DNA from: Haplomitrium mnioides
Lineage: Eukaryota > Marchantiophyta > Haplomitriopsida > Calobryales
DNA: 26,653 nt
Direction of reading: 5' to 3'
NCBI GenBank assembly: GCA_049999725.1
Contig: JBNGIS010009253.1
Coordinates: 1-26,653, forward strand
The translations under genes and the position numbers were made by a program. Positions 1 through 8,466 of the stretch are shown piece after piece. Below the pieces are notes generated by a model that was not told the DNA's origin, searched no databases, and saw only the letters and a program-made list of their open reading frames with translations. Every line of letters begins with the position of its first letter. Within the stretch, counting starts at the first letter, position 1.

Positions 1-30
1 CAGGCCAAGGAGAAAGTTCAACAGGGGGGG
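1..30 (+). other. Purine-rich stretch before element D, possible polypurine tract
   Basis: The first 30 bases are purine-rich and end in a run of seven G (24-30), directly before the sequence assigned to the LTR of element D. Ty3-type elements have a polypurine tract immediately upstream of the 3' LTR, so this could be one. Against it, the next bases are TAC rather than the usual TG, and the homology between D and element A runs on to the gag start, which fits a 5' LTR plus leader better. Low confidence. Confidence 0.25.
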
Positions 31-183
31 TACTTTTGTTGTTTTTACAACGAGCATGGTGACAAAGTAGCGAAGGAATCCTCGGATGGTCGCATTGTTC
101 TTATTCCAAAGGAATGACGAAACGGCAACATCAGCACAAGTTCTTGCTCGGCAAGCGCAGGAAGTCTGTGGAGCGATTCGGAA

Positions 184-577
184 ACGTGGACGAAGGAGAT
201 TGAAGTCTACGGGTCAACTTCGGAACAGAGGTCAGCGCAACGGTCAGCCTACCCCTTGCGGGACGGCGTCAAGCAGTGGCCTTCAGATGACGTGGCGCTC
301 TAAGACGCGAGGAGAGGATTCTGAAGATCAACTTTGGAAGGAAGTCAGCCAACGGTCCGCCTACTCCTTCACGGGGCGTCATCGGATGGCGCCTTTTGGA
401 TGACGTGGCGACTCGGGGAGCCTCAAGCAAAGTCAGAGGACACGTGGCAGTAGGTGAGAGCTCATCAGACCTCAGGCAAGGAGTAGGTCAACTTCGGAAA
501 GGAGAGTCAGCGCGACGGTCAACCTACCCCCTTGCGGGGCAATGTCGAACGGCGATGTAACGGATCATGTGGCGCGC
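184..577 (+). repeat. Three imperfect tandem copies in the U3 part of LTR D
   Basis: A core of about 51-54 bases beginning GGTCAACTTCGGAA or close to it, and ending in CCTTGCGGG or CCTTCACGGGG, occurs at 212-262, 326-376 and 486-539. The similarity extends downstream to an ACGTGGCG-like box at 288-297, 401-410 and, degenerate, 565-574. The first two units are about 114 bases apart. The third is about 160 bases further on, separated by an extra segment that holds a CACGTGGC box. Tandem repeats in U3 are a common form of LTR enhancer; that role here is inferred from position. Confidence 0.7.
288..448 (+). promoter_or_regulatory. ACGTGGC (G-box/ABRE-like) boxes in LTR D
   Basis: TGACGTGGC occurs at 288-296 and 401-409, and CACGTGGC, which contains the palindromic G-box CACGTG, at 441-448. 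A decayed version (TCATGTGGC) is at 565-573. ACGTGGC is the core bound by plant bZIP factors of the G-box/ABRE class. Three good copies within 161 bases, two of them at the same place in a tandem repeat, suggest a promoter or enhancer role for this LTR. No TATA box or start site could be placed with confidence. Confidence 0.5.
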
Positions 578-2265
578 GGAGGATCATTGGGGATCTGCGA
601 GGGAATCTGTTGAGATTCCGTGGATTGGGTTCGGCGGGGCGCTTCGGAACTCTGTTCCAAAGAACCATTCGGACCTAGCTCTGCGGGAATATGTGGAATC
701 TCGATTTGCAATTTTTGTAAGACGACCCGTTATTGTTGTACTTGTCGCTTCTCGACCAACTAACAGGACATGCGGGGTCCGCTTATTCTCCGTTGTAACG
801 GGATCAGCGAACATTAGAGCCACGCGTCGACACCTCTTTTTCCAAGCCTAACAAAATTAACGACTTCAAACGAAACACACTCAAGGGTTCGGTATCGCTC
901 GGTCGAGAGAGGGGGGTATACCTCGAGGGACTCCGATTCAGAAGGGGAGATGCACATGCAATTGAAGGACGCAAGAGCGACCTCGCAATAGGGAATTCGC
1001 ACATAGTAAGGTAGGAGTGGGAAATTCAGTGAAGGGATCGCATGAAGCGGGTGGACTAGTTCCAATGGACCAGGGGGATTCGGAGGTGGACTGGAGGGGC
1101 GTCGTGAATCGCAGAGTGAGGAGCTTTGGATGATCGAGCGATCCAGATGAACTCGTCCTCGCAGGTGGACTAGAGCGAAGGTGAACCGATACGTGAGTCT
1201 TGAAGGGATTTTGGCCAGCCGAGATCTAAGGAGAGACTGTGGAGTGAGGAGCTTAGAGTCGTCTCTACATTTCTCTGTGCAAGTGCATCATTTGAGAGTG
1301 CTCGGAGTATGCTCTGGTGTCATTATTCAAGTGGAGCTGAGAGAGAAAGGGCTACATTAGTGCTTGAGAACTGCGGAGTAACACTCGTCAAGGCTCAGAG
1401 TGAAGTGGATTACTTGCAGTCAGGGTGACTGCTCTTCCAGAGATGGAACTAAAAGAAGTTCTCTTCCTAGCTTGAGGAAGTAAATTCAGGGCTTCTCGCG
1501 AGGGAAGTAGAAAAACTATCTAGAAAAGGCTACGTGAGTGGTTGTTGTAGAGAAGGTTGGAAGGTAGCTAAAGATTGAGAAGGGAAGTATCAGTGGTGGA
1601 ATCAATCAAGAGAGTCTTCAATAACTTTGTTCCTCATTACATTACATAGTGTAAATGGTTTGTGTATCAAAGTATAGTTGAATTCCCAGTTTGCATTTAA
1701 GTACAAGCAGCATAGTAGAATAAAGTCTATCAGAACAGTTGAGGAGACCCTGAGACAACTCGTAAGGGGGAATTCAGTCCCTATTACAACTAAATGATCC
1801 TAAGGAGAAATGCTCTCTGTTTATAATCTTGTGTATAGCTTCGTGATTAATTCATATTAGCATAGCTAGGATCTGTTGTACTAGTTCTGTGACAAAACTG
1901 AGAGAGGGGAAGTCTAGACCTATGTAATTGTTTCTTGGTGGAGGACACAACATCTTGCTGCCCCAATCACAAAAAAGGTGACAAGGCCTCAAGTTTTGGG
2001 TTCTTGGAATACACGGAAAGAATTGCACAAGGAAGACTAGGTGTGGTGAATGTGAACCTGAGCTATACATGAATGATTTGAGTGAAGTTTGAAGAGAGTG
2101 AGTGGTGAACCAAAGGCTAATAAGGAAAGTGAGAATCCTTAGAGCCTCAAAGTGATAACTGGAAAGGGGCCATCTCAGAAAAGAACCTGAAAGCCCACAA
2201 TTTGTCCTCCCTTGCCTCCAAAGAGGTGACTATGAAGGTTAAGACCGGAAACAAAGGAGTGACAC

Positions 2266-3596
2266 TATAGGTTGAAGTCAGCATCAGGGTTACACCTTTT
2301 ATTCAAGGAAGGATAAGATTAGAGACTCTTAATTTATTTAAAAGTTGGAGTAGCTGGCCATGTTAGCATTCAAACCTTTGAAGAAGGGGGTAAATACTTA
2401 GCTATTTGGGGTTGCAAGTTGTTGGGAAGAGGTGAAAGTTTCTAACAAGGCAATAATTATATTCACATCTCTTTGTGACAAAGTTGATTTGGTGTCCTAT
2501 AATTGATTGTGTCCAGGAAATATTAGTGTGCTAAAAAAATCATTCAGTGTGGGTCTGGTTTTGCTTGATGTTTGGGTGGAGTAGAATGCATATTTTTTTG
2601 TGCATGGTGGGTGTTGATAAGAGTGCAGGCCTACATAGTAAAGTTGAAGCCTGCTCAGACCTGAATTCGATAACAATAGTTCCAGGGTTGTCTCATTAAA
2701 GAACCCTGTAATTCTTTGTCACCACTTCCCTCCGAAATTGCATCTTTGGGTGTTTAGCAAGGAGAGAGGGGTGTTAGCTTCACAAGTGTTTCTCTTGCAC
2801 AATCTGCACTCCTCTCCAGCATCCATATCAAAAATCTATGTCAGAACTAGATGAATCCCAAAACACTCAGTTTAATGATCTTTGGAGGTATTTTTTAATC
2901 AAAAAGGTAGTGTTTTATGTCAAAGGAAACAATTTTCTTAACAAAGTCTTCACTTTTAGCAATAGAAAAAAAATTTCTCTTCAAATCCGATTTCAAGTTC
3001 TCAGTTGCAATCCTAAGAGCTCCTTTATGGATGAAATCAGAGATGTCCTATCTTTTTTGAAAAGACGTAGCAGATCACCACAAATTTTCCAAAATTGCAG
3101 GAAGGAACCCTTCTGACATCGTCCAATGCCGTTCACAATAGGTAAGTTGGATCGTATTGTTGACTTCAACCTTTTTGACAAGTTGACTTTGTCATTGTAC
3201 GACAATTAAGCTCACATCACCGATATCTTTCTACCAAACATCAATAAGAGTGAATTCCAATGTTCCGCCATATGATGCCGTTTTCCACCTCGAAGCTTGG
3301 TCGTCGCTCTTTTGGATGCAGCCAAATTGCACGAATTTGTAAGATCGCTTCCAATTTAGGTTTTCAAATTCCAATTCTTCTCTTTCATGCTAACTTTTGT
3401 GACTCCTCAGAGCTTGACACATGTCCACTAAAGAACCTTGGAAACCCATTTTCTTCACCTAAGAACCTTCTAATCCTCTCTTTGCATTTAATCTCTCCTT
3501 TCATAATTCTAACAATTGTACATCTTCTTTAATCTCATACAACTCCTCAAGAAATCTATTGAATCCCTTACAAAATGCAAGGGTTAGAGTGCTTTC
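2266..3596. other. No recognised gene
   Basis: No element or gene is recognised here. The longest open frame, 2838-3116 on the + strand (92 codons), resembles nothing I know and is surrounded by stops. The stretch before it (about 2300-2830) has the base composition of a transposon untranslated region and may be a further decayed part of element D, but I found no counterpart in element A to prove it. Confidence 0.5.
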
Positions 3597-3639
<43 letters not shown>

Positions 3640-3644
3640 TGTGT
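3597..3644 (+). repeat. Compound microsatellite (CT)13(GT)11
   Basis: Thirteen uninterrupted CT units (3597-3622) pass directly into eleven GT units (3623-3644). On the opposite strand this makes a run of alternating HTHT and ERER residues in a spurious open frame, which should not be annotated as a protein. Confidence 0.98.
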
Positions 3645-4422
3645 GCGAGAACTTTTCTCTGAGAGAGGTTATGATTAATGATTTCGGATTTAAGACTTCC
3701 ACCTTGAGTGATTGCCTTTGCAAGATGCGACAACTTTTGCCACGTTGACTAGAACCCAATCTTGCATATCCATCAATCTACAAGACCAATATTCCTCACA
3801 CTTTCCCAACCCTTTCATTTATTTATCAAGCCTCCTATTCTAACAACCTATAAGGTAGGTCCTATGATGAGTTTAAGCTCAATTCTAGCTTAACTTACTC
3901 CCTTCTTGGGTCTCTCTTCTGCCCTCTTCCTTTTCTTGCTATTTTCCTAGCATGGCCTTCTTCTAAACTTCTATGGTTAAGATTTAGAGATATCCTCTTA
4001 AATATCCTCCTTTAAATGACATCGAGTATGGATGAATTAGATAGCAATTCTTAAAACAATTATCTTCTTTAATTTGCTTTGAGGATTGACTCTTAGACAT
4101 TAAACACATCAGTTGATCCTTCAAAAGTAACCAATACTTTGCAAATAATCCAAGAGTTCTTAGGAAGCGCTTTGCATATAGAAAGATTATAGAAAATACA
4201 ATGAAACAAAGAGACACTTAGTTTAGAGTCCTAAGCACATTAAACACTCAAATCATCACTTTTTCCCAAAATGAAAAAATATCTACCATGTTCTATCTAG
4301 TTCATTCTAAGTTTGCTAAATTGAGAAGCTTTATTCCACTATTTATCGTTCATACTACCTAATACTTGGCTTTTGAACATTTCTTGGGTTGTTTATTTGA
4401 ATTGCTGATCTCCAAGGGCCGC
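3645..4422. other. No recognised gene
   Basis: AT-rich sequence with only short open frames (the longest is 77 codons on the - strand, 3984-4217). No domain, repeat or terminal inverted repeat was recognised. Confidence 0.5.
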
Positions 4423-4860
4423 CTATTTATCCCGGACTCCAGCTACTTCTTTATTCCCTTCACATATATCATAAATAATGTGTTGCAGTGTTATATCAAT
4501 CCAATCTAGAGTTTTGATTCTAACTCCTTGCATTTTTTTCAACATTTGTTTGAGACCTATGGCCCCACTAATCACCCTCAAAAGATTTTCGGAGAATTCC
4601 CTCTTCTCCCTTTCCAAAGAAATCTACTTGGAGGCTTCTAGCTTAGACTACAACAATGCAGCTCTCTTTGACTCTTCTATATAGTGTGATAAAGATTCAT
4701 CCATTGTTGTTCCTTCTCATGAAAGAACTAAAGCTCCATATAAAGTTTATTGATAAGGTAGTTCCTTCTATGGAGTTTGGACTCTGCTGCTACCCTTTTT
4801 TTCTCCATATAGCGGACTCAATCTTGTTCTTCCTTCCTCATTGACAAGTTGGAACACACA
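4423..4860 (-). pseudogene. Degenerate reading frame, unrecognised, helix-rich
   Basis: I do not recognise this gene. On the - strand one frame carries 64 open codons (4617-4423) rich in Glu, Lys, Arg and Leu, including EREKREFSENLLRVISG and LKQMLKKMQGVRIKTLDWID. The same frame continues upstream through two stops (SKRAALL-stop-SKLEASK-stop-ISLEREKREF), and a related charged stretch is seen back to about 4860 in another frame. The composition suggests a helical, possibly coiled-coil segment such as occurs in transposon-encoded or host structural proteins. It lies downstream of the copia integrase relic on the same strand, but it does not look like copia RT. It could also be chance. Confidence 0.25.
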
Positions 4861-5339
4861 TTTTTCATCTTCCTCTTGGCATGATGTTGGGTTTTCTTCT
4901 TTGAATGAACTTCAAGGTTTACGCTAGCCGCTTAACCACTCTCCTTTATTATAAACATTATGCTGCCATTGTGCTATCTAACAATGGTAAAAAGTCCAAA
5001 TCCAGTTGATAGAACTATCTGATTTGATTTCCAATACAAACTTTCACACTACATTCTGCTGCCCAACTTTGGATTTCCATAAGTTTACTTCTTCTCATTA
5101 TAGTAGAGAATAAACATTTGATTTTCCTTGTTCAGCTTAGAATCACCAAATGAGATAATTTTCAAAGTTTCTTCACTTCTTCTGCCTCATTTCTTTTAAT
5201 TTCACTCAGAAACGAGACTTGAAAGGCATTTTTCAATGCTTTCCATCTGAAAACCTCCTCACACTTGACAACTAAATGACCAAATATGTGACATATATGA
5301 ATTAGCACTTAATCCCTTGTGAGAGAAGTTAGGAAATTA

Positions 5340-5935
5340 AATGTAGATGGCAAGAATTTTAAGAATGATGCAAGATGTAGCATTGCATAACTACAAGTTG
5401 AGATTGGCAACTTGGTCACCATTAGGATGGGTTTACCAATCATGTGGATACTACATTTTCTTCTATAAGCAACACCATTCTGAAAATGGACATGTGGTAC
5501 TCATTATAGTATATTGATGCAAATGATCATACAAAAATCCTCAAATGTCTTGGAGATAAACTCTTGAGCATTGTCGACTCTTAGAATTTTGATCAAATTT
5601 TCAATAAATTGTACTTTCAATTTTGAAATGTGTGCAAAAATTCCGAGGAAGACTNNNNNNNNNNNNNNNNNNNNNNNNNNNNNNNNNNNNNNNNNNNNNN
5701 NNNNNNNNNNNNNNNNNNNNNNNNNNNNNNNNNNNNNNNNNNNNNNNNNNNNNNCTACATTTCCAATAGAGGGTAAATAAATCAGCAACAATTTTGAAGA
5801 TGCATTTTTTATGACCAAAAAATATCCAAAAGGTCCACTTGGTGGGTTGACACTACCATACATATCTACATGGATTATTTCTAGAAGACTAGGTATCTCA
5901 AGGACTATTTTAGAGATGAATGGTATGAGTATCAC
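5340..5935 (-). pseudogene. Copia integrase fragment, catalytic Glu lost
   Basis: Integrase inserts the DNA copy of the element into the genome using a D,D-35-E triad. The first Asp is in HVDMYG (codon at 5866-5864), a good match to the copia H-x-D-x-x-G motif. The second is in RVDNAQEF (5575-5573). In the same frame, 36 codons on, the motif HFQNGVAY (family pattern H-x-Q-N-G-x-A-E) puts Tyr (5467-5465) exactly where the Glu belongs, so the enzyme would be dead. A stop at 5506-5504 also breaks the frame. The reading remains copia-like to about 5340 (IGKPILMVTKLPIS, then a short run resembling the WGHAILHAA region). A run of 100 N lies inside the domain. Confidence 0.7.
5655..5754. other. Assembly gap, 100 N
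   Basis: Exactly 100 undetermined bases lie inside the copia integrase relic. The flanking frames are one base out of register with each other. Judged against the usual integrase sequence here, there is room for almost no missing residues, so the true gap may be close to zero. Confidence 0.99.
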
Positions 5936-6077
5936 CTTTCTTTGAGAGCATAAAGTGCATGGTCTCTTGATGAATCAAGGATTTATCATTGATGGGATAT
6001 TTAGGGTCACTTGTATAAATCTTTAAAACATGGTATTTCTTGGATGTTCTTATTTGTTGAACCAAAGTTTTGCTTTG

Positions 6078-6590
6078 TCATCTTGTGATGCATCGAAAAG
6101 CATGCATTTGTGTGATACAAAAACCAAACAAAAATGCAAATAAGGATACCTGGTTTTGTCTAGCACTAGTATGTATATAGAAGCTATTTGTTCTAACTTC
6201 CTTCAAACTTATTAGGTTTCTAGTTGCTTTTGGTGCACAGATAGCAAATTCTATATCAAGGACTCTATTATGTGTTATACTGATTCTTGCAAGTCCATGT
6301 CCTTCAATTTGATAACTCTCTAGTATGGTAGTCATTTGCATGTGAAGAGGCCAAATTTCAAAAAAATGTGTCGTATTTTTCAGAATAGTGTCGGTTGTAC
6401 CACTACTATTATACATGCTCTTATATTGTATATGAAATATTCCAGCTTCTATTGTTTCGCCATGAAAGCCCCATATGATTCTCGTTGGTTTGCAACCTTC
6501 TTGTTCTTGAATAAAGTCACCAAGTGGGAGGGTATATGATACAATTTCTATGTATGACCTTTTGTTCCACATCTTCAACATGTCACTCAT
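6078..6590 (-). pseudogene. Copia gag/protease to pre-integrase fragment
   Basis: This is a 170-codon open frame. Residues 97-103 read GHGLARI, and residues 121-132 read KATRNLISLKEV. The second matches the family pattern P-x-x-x-R-N-L-I-S-x-x-x-L at the junction between copia protease and the pre-integrase domain. A protease active-site D-S-G is not visible; the place where it should lie (about residues 60-75) reads NSSGTTDTILKN, so the protease is broken. The apparent Met start lies inside the decayed zinc-knuckle region read in another frame, so the true polyprotein began further upstream and at least one frameshift lies between. The integrase fragment follows about 140 bases downstream. 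Confidence 0.6.
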
Positions 6591-7496
6591 TTGGAGTTGT
6601 TTTCTTTGAACATTTTGAACATGTTTTCATTTTGAACTAGAATCCATAACAAACGATAAAGTCAAACCTAATCATGTTGTTCATCCCTTGAAACTTGGCG
6701 GTGTTTAACTCGTCGCAAGCAATTGTTGTACAAGAAACAAGCCATGCATTTCAAATGAAGTGTGGAGTTGAACCAATCATGTGGAAGAAATTGTTCTCCC
6801 CAAGGCTGAATGTTGCTTTGGTCAAGCCTTAACCTAGAGCCAAAGAATGCTCGAACAAAGAAGACATGGCTCGAACCTACATTGGGGCCAAGAAGAATTG
6901 TTGGAGGCAATCTGAATTACTTAAGAGATCATTTCTCATCAAAGAAATGGGTTTTTTTTGGGATTGTAGGAATGGGAAGATTGCTTTCCAAATATTTCAA
7001 AGCTTCTTCTATGGTGGGTCTCAAGGCCACCAGCAAGTGAGAGCAAAGAATACCCAAAAGCAAAATTTCTAGATGATACGACTAGCTCAAGCACCTTTGA
7101 CTCAAGCACCTTCATCACAAGCACAAATTTTGATATGACATCAACTCGCTTAAGCACCATCATACTTTGACTCATTGGTGGCCAAGAAAAACAAAACTCA
7201 TTTGTCACCATTGATACAAATGACCAACCAAATGACTAATATAGGGAAACAATGACAAATCTTACTTACACAAAAGACATTAAGTCATATGTCAATCTTG
7301 ACAAAAATGATTGTCATGCAAAAATGTTGATATATCATAGTAATGCTCTTTGCAATCATTTTTGATTTTTTTTCCAAAATGATCATTTGAAAGTGTCATG
7401 TCTTAGTTATTTGTTTTACACCACCATCATTTTGGATCATTTAGGATCATGCATCATTAGGTGCAAGGTCATTTAGGGCGATCATTTCCTTAAGTA
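6591..7496. other. Junction region between copia and Helitron relics
   Basis: No gene is recognised. It should hold the 5' end of the copia relic (- strand) and the start of the Helitron relic (+ strand), but neither terminus could be identified. Short repeats of CAAGCACCTT occur near 7088-7112. Open frames of 76-90 codons on both strands (6810-7211) overlap and look like nothing I know. The interval 7201-7500 has a single CpG in 300 bases, a sign of long methylation-driven decay. Confidence 0.45.
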
Positions 7497-7539
7497 GATG
7501 TTGCAAGAAGAGATACCCCTCTCACTATAAGAGAAAAAT

Positions 7540-8241
7540 GTTGTTGGTGAAGATAACTATACCATGTATTGTCATTGAAATGATCGAAAAACATTTGAGC
7601 ACACAAAAGAAGGATTTGTTTACAACAACTATTGGGTTGTTTCACACATTACTTACCTTTCCAAAAATGTAAATAAAGGTCAAGATCGTGTGGCTCTTCA
7701 CTTTGAAGAACCAATGATCGATATCAAGCAATTTTTATATATGAGATATCTTTGCCCTTGAAAACTTATAGATTCCTTGATGTCTTTTAAAAGGCATTGT
7801 GAGAACTTGCCTCTAATGTGACTTGAGGCTCACTTATCAAGACAATATAATGTTTTTTCCAATAATGCTTCAAACCTTGTCAAATTTGTTGCACATCCAA
7901 GTGCTATCAACACAATATTGACATAATATTTTGCATAAAATATTGCAAAACATGAAGTGTATGATGTTTTACACATTGAATTTCCTTGACATAATGTGTT
8001 TAAGAGAGAACCTAGCAGTCGGAAATTTTGGAAAGTTGGAGAACATGGTGCAAAGCCTATAGGGAAAATGCCTTTCGTCCCTCATATTGTAGAAGAGCGG
8101 TTCTTCTTGCAACTATTGTTGGCTATCTTGTCTCGGTTAATCCCTTTTTAAGATCTTTGCACTCTTGATGGAATCTTGCACCCCACTTTTCAAGATGCAT
8201 ATAGTGCTCAAGAGTTGCTTCAAGACAACACAAAATGGTAA
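7540..8241 (+). pseudogene. Helitron RepHel middle region
   Basis: From the GGT at 7678 to 8241 a single frame can be read with six internal stops and no frameshift. Family-typical blocks, in order, are KGQDRVALHFEE, IKQFLYMRYLCP, a heavily mutated V-x-R-L-x-V-H-L-P block (LEAHLSRQYNVF), HGAKPIGKMPFVP, VEERFFLQLLLA, and DLCTLDGILHPTFQDAY. These correspond to the plant Helitron blocks around KGHDRV, ARYISP, R-x-G-x-x-IGR, GERFYLRLLL and F-x-DLRT-x-x-G. The TGA at 7819-7821 stands where the family has Arg before Leu, as expected from a CGA-to-TGA change. Just upstream, NNYWVVSHITYL (about 7624-7659) matches DNRWVVPYN but is joined to KNVNKGQDRV by an internal deletion. Confidence 0.72.
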
Positions 8242-8466
8242 ACTTAACTTCATGAAGACAGTGTTGACCAATATCCACAACAACTTTAGAATGTTTTGTC
8301 ACTCTTTTCATGTTTTTCACCCATGCCTGCCCAAAGTAGTTCTCGCATGAGTTTTCTAATGAATTATGAGGAATTCTTGCATGACATACAACATTGATGA
8401 ACTATCAGTGAAGAGAATGTAGAGGAGACTCATAATTAAACCTTTTTTCTTTGGATTCTAGATTGT

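Larger units (their letters stand above)
31..2265 (+). mobile_element. LTR and leader of Ty3-type element D (same family as element A)
   Basis: This stretch has no credible reading frame. From about 640 onward it matches the reverse complement of 25099-26653, the LTR/leader of element A. A clear anchor is 1473-1514 against 25861-25902 on the other strand: 42 bases with 3 differences. Other matching blocks lie at 1094-1200, 1231-1340, 1757-1790, 2159-2180, 2202-2216 and 2232-2264. The distance from 1231 to 2259 is 1028 bases, against 1038 in A, so the copies are nearly colinear. Homology stops where A has its gag start codon; here the corresponding ATG reads ATA and no gag follows. The boundary between LTR and leader is not resolved, because no clear primer-binding site was found. 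The part before about 1230 is rich in CpG, unlike the rest of the window. Confidence 0.75.
5340..6590 (-). mobile_element. Ty1/copia retrotransposon relic
   Basis: On the - strand the order is: a decayed zinc-knuckle reading near 6541-6582 (C-x-x-C-GTKG-H, with the final Cys changed to Tyr and two stops inside), a protease-end/pre-integrase stretch (6590-6078), then integrase (about 5935-5340). Gag, protease and integrase ahead of RT is the copia order. In Ty3/gypsy elements integrase follows RT. No LTR, RT or RNase H was recognised on either side, so only the middle of the element survives. The element is unrelated to the Ty3-type relics elsewhere in the window. Confidence 0.7.

Noticed and set aside
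86-851. Open frames of 94-105 codons on the + strand at the window start
   Set aside because: They lie in the GC-rich LTR of element D, where stops are rare, and cover its tandem repeats. No domain or codon pattern supports a protein.
3568-3759. Minus-strand 63-codon open frame with THTHTH and RERERE runs
   Set aside because: It is the microsatellite read as protein; nothing else in it supports a gene.
7075-7165. CAAGCACCTT repeats considered as a CRISPR-like or satellite array
   Set aside because: There are only a few short, irregular copies without spacers of constant length, in a eukaryotic transposon junction.
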